Notes: generated by a model not told the origin, from the letters alone. A stretch of 64,000 nucleotides of DNA from Paenibacillus tuaregi (GCF_900086655.1 NZ_LT575476.1:3380825-3444824); one strand, 5' to 3'. Positions 18,298-27,053 are shown, counted from the first letter of the stretch. Numbers and translations: made by a program.

Positions 18298-19773
18298 TTA
18301 ATGATTCATCATCATAGCAGAATTAGACTGCTCGGCATCTGGTGCCGGGGCATCTTCCTGCCGCTTAGGTCTGCGAAGTATGATTCCAATCAGCGCGCCG
18401 AGCACAGCTATGCAACCTGCCACCATGAATGTATCCCCATAAGCAGCAACGGCACCTTTAACGGGGTCTTTTAGCTCAGCAACATGATCCGTGATTCTCG
18501 AAGTAAGATAACCTGTCAATCCGGCTACCGCAAACGACACCATCACCTGCTGAGCTGCAGTGGTAAGCGGAGTAACCCGGCTTACAAGCTTTCTTGGAGC
18601 AGATTGAAGCACATGGGTATTAATCGCCATCATGGACAAGCCCATTCCCGCTCCCATCATGGTCAGCGCGGTAATAATGTACCACGATGCTGTATCCACA
18701 GCGATGTTTGAGAGCAGCATAAGTGCGGCGGTAATAATGGACAGGCCCGTAATAACGAGAGGTCTGGCTCCAATTTTATCGAACAGACGGCCGCCAATCG
18801 GCATGAACAGCCCTGACGCCAGCGCTTGGGGGAGCACAGTAAGGCCGCTCTCAAGCGGACTGTACCCTCTGACCTGCTGCAAGTAGAGCGGCATAATCAT
18901 TATGGCGCCGAAGAGTGCGATCTGTGAGATCCAGGCGATAATAATCCCCCGGGTAAAATCACTTGACCCGAACACCCGTAGTTCAAGCAGAGGCTGCTTC
19001 TGGCGAAGCTCAACAAAGATAAAGATCAGCAGGGCTGCGCCTCCTACAATCAGTCCAATCAAGGTCTCGGTAGATGTCCAGCTCTTCCCACCTTCGCTGA
19101 CACCGTAAGCAAGCATGGAGAATGCGATTGGAGCAAGAATAATACCCAGAATGTCCAAAGCAGGCACTGTCTTACGTTCAACTTTCGGCAGGAACTTAAT
19201 ACCCACAATCATTGCCAGGATTCCTACAGGAAGGTTGATCAGAAAGATCCAATGCCACGATACATACTCAACCAGATAGCCGGACAGAACCGGCCCCAGT
19301 GCGGGCGCAAGCAGCATTGGTACGCCGAGCATCCCCATGATGGAACCCATCTTCTCTGGAGGAGCCAAGCGAAATACCATAGCCATCCCGATCGGCGCGA
19401 CCATGCCGCCGCCGAGACCTTGAATTACCCGGTACAGAATCAGCTGTTCCGGCGATGTAGCCAATGAACATAATACGGAGCCTAGGGTAAACAAGGCTAT
19501 CGTGATCAGAAAAATTTGCTTGGCTCCGAACCGGTCTGTCATCCAGCCCGCAAGCGGAATTACCGCGGACAGAGCAAGTGTGTATCCTGTCACAGTCCAC
19601 TGTATTGTCGAAACAGTGGTGTTGAAATCTTCTACCAGTTTAGGCAGGGCTACATTAACCACTGTACTGTCCAAAATAACCATGAACATCCCTACAATGA
19701 CGGCCATAAGGGGCGCGATCAATTGCCTGATTGTAACTTCGCCTTGAACGGCGGAAGTTTTTGATGAACTCAT
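18298..19773 (-). CDS. DHA2 family MFS multidrug efflux transporter (EmrB/QacA type)
   Basis: A 491-residue, 14-helix drug:H+ antiporter. MVILDSTVVNVALPKL in helix 1 is motif D1 of the DHA2 family, AGWMTDRFGAKQ is motif A, and APALGPVLSGYLVEYVSWHWIFLINLP is motif C and the following loop. It probably expels lipophilic cations or antibiotics. The divergent TetR-type gene and the inverted repeat between them suggest substrate-induced derepression. A terminator follows. Confidence 0.9.
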   Translation of the reverse strand: MSSSKTSAVQGEVTIRQLIAPLMAVIVGMFMVILDSTVVNVALPKLVEDFNTTVSTIQWTVTGYTLALSAVIPLAGWMTDRFGAKQIFLITIALFTLGSVLCSLATSPEQLILYRVIQGLGGGMVAPIGMAMVFRLAPPEKMGSIMGMLGVPMLLAPALGPVLSGYLVEYVSWHWIFLINLPVGILAMIVGIKFLPKVERKTVPALDILGIILAPIAFSMLAYGVSEGGKSWTSTETLIGLIVGGAALLIFIFVELRQKQPLLELRVFGSSDFTRGIIIAWISQIALFGAIMIMPLYLQQVRGYSPLESGLTVLPQALASGLFMPIGGRLFDKIGARPLVITGLSIITAALMLLSNIAVDTASWYIITALTMMGAGMGLSMMAINTHVLQSAPRKLVSRVTPLTTAAQQVMVSFAVAGLTGYLTSRITDHVAELKDPVKGAVAAYGDTFMVAGCIAVLGALIGIILRRPKRQEDAPAPDAEQSNSAMMMNH

Positions 19774-19818
19774 TGTTAAATCCCTCCATCATCTCCTGAT
19801 TTTTTCTCTCTATGAAGT

Positions 19819-19890
19819 GTGAGTGTTTATCTATGCCCGCATACTAAAATATGTATAATGATAATAGACGGTATGTTGATTAACACTCAC
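19819..19890. promoter_or_regulatory. Inverted repeat in the divergent efflux/TetR region, candidate operator
   Basis: GTGAGTGTT (19819-19827) and AACACTCAC (19882-19890) are perfect 9-bp inverted copies flanking an A/T-rich stretch containing TATAAT-like sequences (for example TATAAT at 19854-19859). The two half sites frame the promoters of both divergent genes, an arrangement expected for TetR-family control. Confidence 0.5.
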
Positions 19891-20018
19891 TTTGTTATTG
19901 TAGATAGCAGGGTATTGAAAAGCAATAATCAGTGTGGAACAATATGTCAACTAATGAACACAAGGATATCTATGTGTTGATTTATATGAAAGGATGGCGA
20001 GAATCATTGGAAGAAACA

Positions 20019-20618
20019 GTGGACCGGCGTATTCTAAGAACGAGGCAGATGCTGCGGGAAGCGCTGATTGAGCTCATTGAAATCAAGGGTTATGACGGGA
20101 TCAGTGTACGGCAGCTAACGGAGAAAGCGGGGCTGAACCGGGGAACCTTCTACCTGCATTACCGCGATTTACAGGATCTGTTGGACCAATGTGCGGAGGA
20201 CATGATCCAGGGCTGGATGCAGATTATGAGGGAGTTTAATCCCGTTGAAATCCAGAACAACAAATATCTCTGCGATCCCAACCCCCATGTCACCCGGGTA
20301 TATGAGTACTTCAGGACAAATTCCTGGTTTTTCAAAGTCATTCTGGGGCCAAAGGGCGACCCTTCCTTCCCCCTCAAGATGAAAAGATCGATGCTTGAAC
20401 ACTTGGAGAATAAAAGAGTCAAGCTGCAGATTAAAGACGAAGATTGCCTTGTTCCGGCAGATTATATTAATGAATATGTGCTGTCGGTCAATATGGGCAT
20501 TCTTCAGCGCTGGTTCGAGAGAGGCATGGTCGAGACTCCCGAAGAAATGGCCATCATTAATACCCGGCTTTCCCAGCTCGGCCCGCTCGGTTCGTCTGGC
20601 TTCCCTGTAAACAAATAA
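20019..20618 (+). CDS. TetR/AcrR family transcriptional regulator
   Basis: About 199 residues. The N-terminal helix-turn-helix reads LREALIELIEIKGYDGISVRQ and then TEKAGLNRGTFYLHYRDLQDLL, a textbook TetR DNA-binding domain. The C-terminal half, with FFKVILGPKGDPSFPLKMK and YINEYVLSVNMGILQRWFERGM, fits the TetR_C_7 (DhaS/YfiR-like) ligand-binding group. I prefer GTG 20019 (GGAAG upstream) because family members start right before this point; ATG 19989 or 19932 would add 10-29 residues without a ribosome binding site. It is the likely repressor of the divergent DHA2 pump. Confidence 0.85.
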   Translation: MDRRILRTRQMLREALIELIEIKGYDGISVRQLTEKAGLNRGTFYLHYRDLQDLLDQCAEDMIQGWMQIMREFNPVEIQNNKYLCDPNPHVTRVYEYFRTNSWFFKVILGPKGDPSFPLKMKRSMLEHLENKRVKLQIKDEDCLVPADYINEYVLSVNMGILQRWFERGMVETPEEMAIINTRLSQLGPLGSSGFPVNK

Positions 20619-20652
20619 AGCCATGGGTCTCCCGTCAGGGAGATCCATGGCT
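20619..20652. terminator. Bidirectional intrinsic terminator
   Basis: AGCCATGGGTCTCCC and GGGAGATCCATGGCT form a 15-bp stem with a 4-nt loop (GTCA) and one mismatch. It serves the TetR gene and, on the other strand, the rpoD/zinc-ribbon transcript. Confidence 0.75.
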
Positions 20653-20672
20653 TATCTAATATTTGCGAAAGT

Positions 20673-20894
20673 TTACGGAAGCTCTTTCCACTCCACAATA
20701 AACTCACCTTCAAAGTCTCCGCCCTCAAAGCGGCTGACCTCCTCAAGAGCATGCCCGCACTTACAGGAAATCTGGTCGGCCCCATAATTGTCCGTGCCGA
20801 ATTCAATGGCCTCATTACGATGACTGCGACGGCCTGGTGTGATGGTATGCTCCTGCCCACACTTCAAGCAGCGGATCAAAAATCCTGTGCCCAT
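20673..20894 (-). CDS. Small zinc-ribbon-like protein of unknown function
   Basis: A 73-residue acidic protein with CLKCG at residues 9-13 and CKCGH at residues 44-48. The two cysteine pairs would suit a structural zinc site. AAGGTG lies 6 nt before the ATG, and the gene starts only 24 nt after the rpoD stop, so it is almost certainly the last gene of the rpoD transcript. I do not recognise the family. Compact zinc ribbons near sigma genes sometimes bind RNA polymerase, but nothing here proves that. Confidence 0.7.
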   Translation of the reverse strand: MGTGFLIRCLKCGQEHTITPGRRSHRNEAIEFGTDNYGADQISCKCGHALEEVSRFEGGDFEGEFIVEWKELP

Positions 20895-20918
20895 ATTTAC
20901 ACCTTCCCTGTCAATGGT

Positions 20919-22040
20919 CTATTCCAGAAAATCCTTAAGGCGCTTGCTTCGGCTTGGATGTCTCAGCTTGCGGAGCGCTTTGGCTTCAATCTGTCTGATC
21001 CGTTCACGGGTTACGCCGAACTCCTTGCCGACTTCCTCAAGCGTACGGGTACGGCCATCATCAATGCCAAACCGCAGACGAAGCACGTTCTCTTCACGCT
21101 CAGTCAGTGTATCTAGCACTTCCTCGAGCTGCTCCTTGAGCAGTTCGTAAGCCGCCGCGTCCGCCGGGGCCATCGCATCATGGTCCTCGATGAAGTCCCC
21201 CAGATTGGAATCGTTCTCTTCCCCGATCGGAGTCTCCAGAGATACCGGTTCCTGGGCGGCCTTCATAATTTCGCGGACCTTCTCCACGCTAAGATCCATC
21301 TCCTTGGCGATCTCTTCCGGCGTGGGTTCGCGCCCCAGATCCTGCAGCAGCTGCCTGGAGATACGGATCAGCTTGTTAATGGTCTCCACCATATGGACAG
21401 GAATCCGGATGGTTCTTGCCTGATCGGCAATCGCCCGGGTAATAGCCTGACGAATCCACCATGTGGCATAGGTACTGAACTTGAAGCCTTTGTTGTAATC
21501 GAACTTCTCTACCGCCTTAATCAGACCCATATTGCCTTCCTGAATCAAGTCAAGGAACAGCATTCCGCGCCCGACATAACGGCGTGCGATACTGACAACA
21601 AGCCGCAAGTTAGCTTCCGCGAGCCGCCGTTTGGCCGCCTCATCCCCTTGTTCAATACGCTTCGCAAGCTCTACTTCCTCAGTTGCGGACAAGAGAGGCA
21701 CACGGCCAATCTCCTTCAAATACATGCGCACAGGATCATCAATCTTAATCCCCGGCGGAAGAGAAAGATCATCATCAAAATTCATGTCATCGTTCTTCGC
21801 ATCATCGGAATTGAAGCTGACATTCTCATCAGCATCATTCTCCAAGTCAATCCCATTCTCGGCTAACTGTTCAAGAAACTCGTCAATTTGATCCTGATCC
21901 TGATCGAACGGGGCGAGCTTGTTCAGAATTTCTTTATAGTTTAGCGAGGATTCCTTCTTGCCTTGTACAAGCAGTTGATCCTTCACCTGCTCAAGTGTTA
22001 GATCTGTGTCTAGTTCAGTATGCTGTCCGTTCTCCATCAT
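20919..22040 (-). CDS. sigA: RNA polymerase primary sigma factor (SigA/RpoD)
   Basis: About 373 residues, group 1 sigma. Region 1.1 is present in its short Firmicute form. Region 1.2 ([17 protein letters not shown]), region 2 ([33 protein letters not shown]), region 3 ([13 protein letters not shown]) and region 4 ([32 protein letters not shown]) are all intact and close to B. subtilis SigA. AGGGAG precedes the ATG at 22040 (a second ATG follows immediately). dnaG, the usual upstream partner, is absent; the next upstream gene is 330 bp away and belongs to bceAB. Confidence 0.95.
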   Translation of the reverse strand: MMENGQHTELDTDLTLEQVKDQLLVQGKKESSLNYKEILNKLAPFDQDQDQIDEFLEQLAENGIDLENDADENVSFNSDDAKNDDMNFDDDLSLPPGIKIDDPVRMYLKEIGRVPLLSATEEVELAKRIEQGDEAAKRRLAEANLRLVVSIARRYVGRGMLFLDLIQEGNMGLIKAVEKFDYNKGFKFSTYATWWIRQAITRAIADQARTIRIPVHMVETINKLIRISRQLLQDLGREPTPEEIAKEMDLSVEKVREIMKAAQEPVSLETPIGEENDSNLGDFIEDHDAMAPADAAAYELLKEQLEEVLDTLTEREENVLRLRFGIDDGRTRTLEEVGKEFGVTRERIRQIEAKALRKLRHPSRSKRLKDFLE

Positions 22041-22109
22041 CCCGCTCCCTTCAACCAAAACAACGTATGAAAATTAACAATAGTTACCTAATTTTTCACC
22101 CTTGTTCAT

Positions 22110-22138
22110 TTGACAAACCGGAAAAATTATGGTAATAT
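22110..22138 (+). promoter_or_regulatory. Strong sigma-A promoter with extended -10, driving an orphan transcript
   Basis: TTGACA (22110-22115), a 17-nt spacer ending in TGG, and TAATAT (22133-22138). The -35 is perfect, the spacing ideal and the -10 extended. It points away from rpoD on the plus strand, where no gene starts. Confidence 0.75.
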
Positions 22139-22144
22139 GAAATT

Positions 22145-22254
22145 ACATTATTTTTTGAAAAATATGTTTATGACATATCTTTAATTGTAACAAATAACTT
22201 ACTTTTTTTCAACTTTTGTTTTACAATTATTCCGGCCTTTTGGCCGGTTTTTTT
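22145..22254 (+). ncRNA. Candidate small RNA between sigA and the bceAB operon
   Basis: The strong promoter at 22110-22138 predicts a start near 22145, and a textbook terminator (CCGGCC-TTTT-GGCCGG then TTTTTTT) ends at about 22254, leaving a ~110-nt A/U-rich RNA. Internal pairing is visible: ATATGT/ACATAT (22162-22178) and AATTGTAA/TTACAATT (22183-22228) stack before the terminator stem. No open reading frame longer than six codons and no ribosome binding site are present. Both neighbours are on the opposite strand, so it is not a leader of either. Its target is unknown. Confidence 0.6.
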
Positions 22255-22258
22255 ATTT
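22232..22258 (+). terminator. Intrinsic terminator of the candidate small RNA
   Basis: CCGGCC (22232-22237), TTTT loop, GGCCGG (22242-22247), then TTTTTTTATTTT. It points along the plus strand although no plus-strand coding gene lies upstream. Confidence 0.85.
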
Positions 22259-22287
22259 TATGCTGATCTTGCACATCATGCAATAGC

Positions 22288-22314
22288 AAAAAGAGCCGGT
22301 TTTCCGACTCTTTT
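22288..22314 (-). terminator. Intrinsic terminator of the bceAB operon
   Basis: On the minus strand AAAAGAGTCGG pairs with CCGGCTCTTTTT around an AAAA loop with one mismatch. It lies about 55 nt past the bceB stop. Confidence 0.7.
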
Positions 22315-22369
22315 GTTATCTTATTCATAAGTATATGTGTCCTTGAAGTTCTTCATCCGTATCCGGAGG

Positions 22370-24313
22370 TTACACCATAACTTTTCTAAGCTGGAACATA
22401 TATCTGGACCGGACAATCCAGTAGTAGATGCACTGCACTCCAAGAAAAGCCGCTCCGGTTAATGCGACCGGGGTCATCATTTCGCCAAGGCCAAACCGGC
22501 TGCCCAGCAGGGACAGCACCAGCAGCGTCTGGAGAATCGCTATAACCACTGGAACAAAGAACAATACTGCAATCTGCAGGGTTACTGACCGGTTCATCTC
22601 ATTCATACTCAGCCCCACCTTGGACAGACTATGAACAATCTTCCGATCCTGGTTCAGATCACTGAACAATCTGAAATACAGAAAGCTTGCCGAAGAGATG
22701 GAGAAGATCGCGGCAATGAAGACTCCAACAAAGCTGATCAGTGAGGTTACTTCCTTGTTTTGCGCGTATTCTCCCCCTCTTGTTGACATGAAGTTTTCCG
22801 ATTGTCCGCTCTGCATCCGCTCTGAATTCAAGCTGTCTATTTTACTTCCAATTACCATTTCCGGATCTGTCAGACTAAGTCCCCCGCGGCTGGAAGGCCA
22901 TGCGGGTACATGATAGAAGTACCGGGTTGATCTCGTGTACGACTTGAGACTGCTGTACTCCTTCTGGAACTTTTTGAACGTCTCCCCGTTTACGACAATC
23001 ACGGGATCATATAAGAAGTATTGATCTGTCTGAAGGTGAGACGCCACCTTAAATTCACTCTTAACAGGTTCCGATAAGCTTACCTTCTTCAATGTCTTAT
23101 ACTCCTCAGGAAGGTCTTGAGCCTTGGAATAGACAAGTACAGCTTCTCCAGAAGCGAGTGCCCCTATTGGCTGCAAATTCATGGCTTCAAGCAGACGGTT
23201 CATTTCATCCAGCGAGATGATTTCAGAGCTGCCTTTCTGGACTCCCTCCACATAAGTACTAAGAGAATGTGTTTTAATCTTCTCGAAAGATATACCCGCT
23301 TTCTTAAACTCCGCCTCATATATGCGAAGATCATTTTCGACATCCTTGTCTTTATAAACCGAATAAGAAGCGGCAAAAGGATTTCTCGTAAACTTATCAT
23401 TAATCTGGATATTCTCGGCCAGGACAATCCCGACACTCATACAGGCGAGCGCCGTAACTACAGTGACCATAAACAGCATTCGCGCATTGTCCTTAATTTT
23501 GTAGCTCATTTCTGAAATCCATAACAAGCGGGTTCCGCGCCATACCCATCTCCGGTTCCTCTTGATCATCCTTAACAGTGGCACCGTAATCTGGGTGTAG
23601 AAGAAGTAGGTCCCGAGGATACCTGTAAAAGCGGCCACCATCAAGCTGTTCTCAGTGAGCTTCGATGGTAGAAGCGCGAATACTGCAATCCCTAAGAGCA
23701 CAACCCCAATTAGCGCCAAGAGAATGGAAACCTTAGGCTCCTTCTTCGGCTTGCTGCTTCCTTGCAGAAGCTCTAGAACCCGGTTGCGCCGGATGAAGAT
23801 GAGTGTGAACAAGGAGATAACCAGGAATAGTCCGAGAAACGCTCCCGAGGTAAGAAGCATCGCCTTCACAGGCCAATAGAACGGCAGATGTCCGATCTGA
23901 ACCACACTTTCACACAGCATCAGAAACAGCTTGGAGAGCACCATACCGCACAGAATTCCGACGACAATCGAGAATGCGCCAATCAGCATGTTCTCGAGCA
24001 GCACCAGCTTGTTCAACTGCCCGGAGGAAGTACCCAGAATGGTCAGAATCCCGAACTCCTTATTTCTCGCCTTGAGAAAGGTGCTGATCGAGTAGATCAC
24101 AAACAAAAACGAAAAAACGAAAATAATGTACTCGGCAATCACCATGCCAATGCCAACCATCCGGCCGATCTCTGTATGTGAAATAACCGGATGATAGATG
24201 AACATGGCATACGTGAAAAAGATCATCACCATAAAGGCGCTGCTGAGAAAATAAGCAAAATAAGCCCTCGCGTTGCGCCTTACATTATTAAACGCGAATT
24301 GAAGAAAGCTCAT
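22370..24313 (-). CDS. bceB: BceB-type ABC transporter permease (FtsX-like, antimicrobial peptide resistance)
   Basis: A 647-residue permease with ten predicted helices and a ~200-residue extracellular domain between helices 7 and 8, the hallmark of BceB. MSFLQFAFNNVRRNARAYFAY at the start and the FtsX segment LGTSSGQLNKLVLLENMLIG are characteristic. With BceA it frees lipid II-cycle intermediates from peptide antibiotics such as bacitracin and signals flux to BceS. Its start overlaps bceA by 26 nt and has GGGAGG inside bceA. Confidence 0.92.
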   Translation of the reverse strand: MSFLQFAFNNVRRNARAYFAYFLSSAFMVMIFFTYAMFIYHPVISHTEIGRMVGIGMVIAEYIIFVFSFLFVIYSISTFLKARNKEFGILTILGTSSGQLNKLVLLENMLIGAFSIVVGILCGMVLSKLFLMLCESVVQIGHLPFYWPVKAMLLTSGAFLGLFLVISLFTLIFIRRNRVLELLQGSSKPKKEPKVSILLALIGVVLLGIAVFALLPSKLTENSLMVAAFTGILGTYFFYTQITVPLLRMIKRNRRWVWRGTRLLWISEMSYKIKDNARMLFMVTVVTALACMSVGIVLAENIQINDKFTRNPFAASYSVYKDKDVENDLRIYEAEFKKAGISFEKIKTHSLSTYVEGVQKGSSEIISLDEMNRLLEAMNLQPIGALASGEAVLVYSKAQDLPEEYKTLKKVSLSEPVKSEFKVASHLQTDQYFLYDPVIVVNGETFKKFQKEYSSLKSYTRSTRYFYHVPAWPSSRGGLSLTDPEMVIGSKIDSLNSERMQSGQSENFMSTRGGEYAQNKEVTSLISFVGVFIAAIFSISSASFLYFRLFSDLNQDRKIVHSLSKVGLSMNEMNRSVTLQIAVLFFVPVVIAILQTLLVLSLLGSRFGLGEMMTPVALTGAAFLGVQCIYYWIVRSRYMFQLRKVMV

Positions 24314-25058
24314 TAGCGTTACCTCCCAGGAAAGAAAGCATGTCTATAATCTTCTGAAAGAATGCCTGTCGGCTGTCCCCACGCCGGATCTCACTGCTGA
24401 ACTGGCCATCCTTAATAAAGACGACCCGGTGGCAGTAGCTCGCAGCCAGTGGATCATGGCTGACCAGCATCATCGTCGTGCCTTCGGAATTATTGATTCC
24501 CTCCAGTGTCTCCATCACAATTCTTGACGAGTTGGAATCAAGTGCCCCTGTCGGCTCATCCGCAAGCAGCAGGGACGGCGAAGAGATGATTGCACGGGCA
24601 ATCGCCGCCCGCTGACGCTGGCCTCCCGAGACTTCATATACCCGCTTCTTCAGAATGCTTGTAATTCCAAGGCGCTCCGCGATCGCTGCCAGCTTGGCGT
24701 CCATCTCCCGGATCGGACGTTTGTCGAGGGTAAGCGGGAGCACAATATTCTCCCCGATGGTCAGCGTGTCCACCAGGTTGAAATCCTGGAATACGAAACC
24801 AAGCTGGCGCCGCCGGAATATGGCGAGGTCTTTCTTTTTCAGAAGATAGGGATTGCTGCCGTTAATGAGCACTTCTCCAGAGCTTGGCACATCAATGGTG
24901 GAGACCATGTTGAGCAGGGTTGTCTTCCCGCTGCCTGAAGGACCCATAATACCAACAAACTCTCCTTTTGCAATCCTTAAATCAATATCACTTAGAGCGC
25001 GGGTTGTGACTCCGCCGCCATATACCTTGCTTAATCCTTTAATTTGAAGCATATCCAT
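24288..25058 (-). CDS. bceA: BceA-type ABC transporter ATP-binding protein
   Basis: A 256-residue ATPase. Walker A is GPSGSGKTTLLN, the signature VSGGQRQRAAIARAI, Walker B LLLADEPTGALDS, with the switch histidine in LVSHDP. It belongs to the LolD/MacB-like subgroup paired with BceB permeases. AAGGGG lies 8 nt before the ATG. It is preceded by a ~110-bp gap carrying a BceR-like operator, so bceAB has its own inducible promoter separate from bceRS. Confidence 0.93.
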   Translation of the reverse strand: MDMLQIKGLSKVYGGGVTTRALSDIDLRIAKGEFVGIMGPSGSGKTTLLNMVSTIDVPSSGEVLINGSNPYLLKKKDLAIFRRRQLGFVFQDFNLVDTLTIGENIVLPLTLDKRPIREMDAKLAAIAERLGITSILKKRVYEVSGGQRQRAAIARAIISSPSLLLADEPTGALDSNSSRIVMETLEGINNSEGTTMMLVSHDPLAASYCHRVVFIKDGQFSSEIRRGDSRQAFFQKIIDMLSFLGGNANELSSIRV

Positions 25059-25171
25059 AAGATAACCCCTTTCTCTAACAACGGTGCCTTACGGCCCCCC
25101 GGTTTTATTTCTTATGTCTATACTTTACAGAACCCTTGGTGCCGCTACCATGGATTTAACTTAACGGAATC

Positions 25172-25185
25172 TTACGATCCTGTAA
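25172..25185. promoter_or_regulatory. BceR-like binding site upstream of bceAB
   Basis: Read on the minus strand the sequence is TTACA-GGAT-CGTAA, which fits the known BceR-type operator TNACA-N4-TGTAA with one mismatch. It overlaps the end of bceS and lies about 115 bp before bceA, where the operator of an inducible bceAB promoter is expected. Confidence 0.6.
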
Positions 25186-26170
25186 GGTTATGTTCGGGTT
25201 CAAAAATAAGGCGGAGGGTCGTGCCTGCTCCAGGCTCTGACTCCAGCTCCACCCGGTGACCCAGCTGGCTGCAAATCTCTTGGACAAGATAAAGTCCCAT
25301 TCCTGTGGATTCGCTATACTGCCTTCCCCTTTGACCCGTGTAATACGGCTCAAACACCCTCGGGAGATCCTCCTTAGCTATTCCGATTCCATAGTCCGTA
25401 ATCTCAAGCACCTGGAACCTGCCTCTTTCATAAGCGGATAAGGAGATTTTGTCCGATATTCCGGCTGAATAATTCACTCCATTCGTCAGAATCTGCCCGA
25501 TGATGAACATCAACCATTTCTTGTCACTGTAGATTTGAATGGACGGTTCTATCTGAATATCCGGGTAAACTGCCTTGCGGATAAACAATCTGCGGTTCTC
25601 GGCGATCGCGCCATTCACAGCATGCAACAGATTCACCTGCTCGACGTGAAAATCGTGACTGAACTCTTCCAGTCTGGAATTGTACAGTACCATTTCAAGC
25701 CCCTTTTGAATCCGGTCTACTTCATCCTGCATGCTGTCAGACAGCTCGTCATCCCGATCCTTCAGCATCAGCTGCAGTACGGACACCGGTGTCTTCATCT
25801 GGTGCACCCAGCGGTTCATGAATGCGGTATGGTTATCCATCTTGCGTGTATAGGTATATATTTCATTCTGATAGAGGGTGTACTGGGATTTCATCAGTTC
25901 ATTGAATGCCTCGGACATCGGGCTGTCTCCGGTCCCGGTAAGCATCTCTTCCAATGTACCGGCAGGTTTCGTGAGACGGTGATACAGCCTTCGCTGCTGG
26001 ATATAACGCAAAATTAAGTAGAGGGCAAGCACAGCTATACTTACGATCAAGCTGTAGAGCGCAATGCGAGGCTGACGGTTCCCGGACAGCCAGTAAATGG
26101 AGAGAACCAGCAGAGTTTGCACAACAAAGACCAAAATTACCGGGAGTTGATCCTTCCAGAAAAGTCTCAT
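25172..26170 (-). CDS. bceS: BceS-type intramembrane-sensing histidine kinase
   Basis: About 332 residues. Two N-terminal helices are separated by only a few residues (WLSGNRQPR), so there is no extracellular sensor domain. The H-box reads FMNRWVHQMKTPVSVLQ, the N-box FIIGQILTNGVNYSA and the G-box STGMGLYLVQEIC. Such kinases do not sense the peptide directly but read transporter flux through BceAB. The ATG at 26170 overlaps the bceR stop (ATGA) and has GGAGGAG inside bceR, a better start than the ATG at 26185. Confidence 0.92.
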   Translation of the reverse strand: MRLFWKDQLPVILVFVVQTLLVLSIYWLSGNRQPRIALYSLIVSIAVLALYLILRYIQQRRLYHRLTKPAGTLEEMLTGTGDSPMSEAFNELMKSQYTLYQNEIYTYTRKMDNHTAFMNRWVHQMKTPVSVLQLMLKDRDDELSDSMQDEVDRIQKGLEMVLYNSRLEEFSHDFHVEQVNLLHAVNGAIAENRRLFIRKAVYPDIQIEPSIQIYSDKKWLMFIIGQILTNGVNYSAGISDKISLSAYERGRFQVLEITDYGIGIAKEDLPRVFEPYYTGQRGRQYSESTGMGLYLVQEICSQLGHRVELESEPGAGTTLRLIFEPEHNLTGS

Positions 26171-26868
26171 GGCTCCTCCACCCATAGGGGTCTTAGCATA
26201 TAACCCGCACCTCTGACCGTTTCAATCGCTTCCCCCGCCCCGAGCTCCTTCAGCTTTTTGCGGATACGGGTGATATAGACATTAAGTGTATTGTCATCAA
26301 TAAAATGCTGATCCTCCCACATCCGGTCAAGCAGCTTGTCCCTGCTGACTACCCTTCCTTTCCGCTGCATCAACAGTTCCATCAGCAGTGCCTCCTTATG
26401 CGTCAGCTCCACTCTACGGTCCGACAATTCCATAAGCAGACGTTCAGGATAAAGCACGAGCCCATCCAGAATGACCGTTCGTTCCTCCTGAGTCGTGGAA
26501 TAGGCCCCATAGGCTCTTCTTAGCTGGCTGCGAATTTTAGCCATAACCACCTCGTAATGAAACGGCTTGGTAATGTAATCATCAGCCCCATTCTCCAGCG
26601 CCATCACCTGATCCATCTGGCTTTCCCTTGCGGAGATGAAGATAATCGGACAATTGGAGACCGAGCGGATCTGTCTGCACCAATAGAATCCGTCATAGCT
26701 TGGAAGATTCACATCCAGCAGCACCAGACTTGGCTTAGTCTCATGAAAAGTGTCCATGACCCGGTTGAAATCGGTAACGATGACAGTACGGTATTCATAC
26801 TTCTCAATATGGGAACGAAGCATCTCTGTAAGCTTCGAATCATCTTCTATAATAAGTACAGTGAACAT
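26167..26868 (-). CDS. bceR: BceR-type response regulator (OmpR family)
   Basis: About 233 residues. The receiver begins FTVLIIEDDSKL with the phosphoacceptor in LVLLDVNLPSYDGF and the lysine in YITKPF; a winged-helix DNA-binding domain follows, with LTHKEALLMELLMQRKGRVVSRDKLLDRMW. It activates bceAB when BceS is stimulated. The ATG at 26868 has AGGAGAG upstream; a GTG at 26877 would sit too close to it. First gene of bceRS. Confidence 0.93.
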   Translation of the reverse strand: MFTVLIIEDDSKLTEMLRSHIEKYEYRTVIVTDFNRVMDTFHETKPSLVLLDVNLPSYDGFYWCRQIRSVSNCPIIFISARESQMDQVMALENGADDYITKPFHYEVVMAKIRSQLRRAYGAYSTTQEERTVILDGLVLYPERLLMELSDRRVELTHKEALLMELLMQRKGRVVSRDKLLDRMWEDQHFIDDNTLNVYITRIRKKLKELGAGEAIETVRGAGYMLRPLWVEEP

Positions 26869-26891
26869 TGGAAGCACCTCTCCTAATTTAT

Positions 26892-26922
26892 TAGAAACAC
26901 ATCTGTAGTATAGACGTTTCTA
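26892..26922. repeat. 7-bp inverted repeat in the divergent bceR/permease region
   Basis: TAGAAAC (26892-26898) and GTTTCTA (26916-26922) are inverted copies 17 bp apart between bceR and the UPF0718 permease gene. It may be an operator for either gene; it does not resemble the Zur consensus. Confidence 0.35.
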
Positions 26923-27053
26923 TTAGCCTTTTCCCCTCGGTTTTAAAGTACTATTCCACTCTTGTCCCACATAGATTGATATAGAAAACCGTTAAGAGAG
27001 AATCCGCTTTATACGGACAGTATGAATTCTAACCCAGCCGAGGAGCCTTTCCA

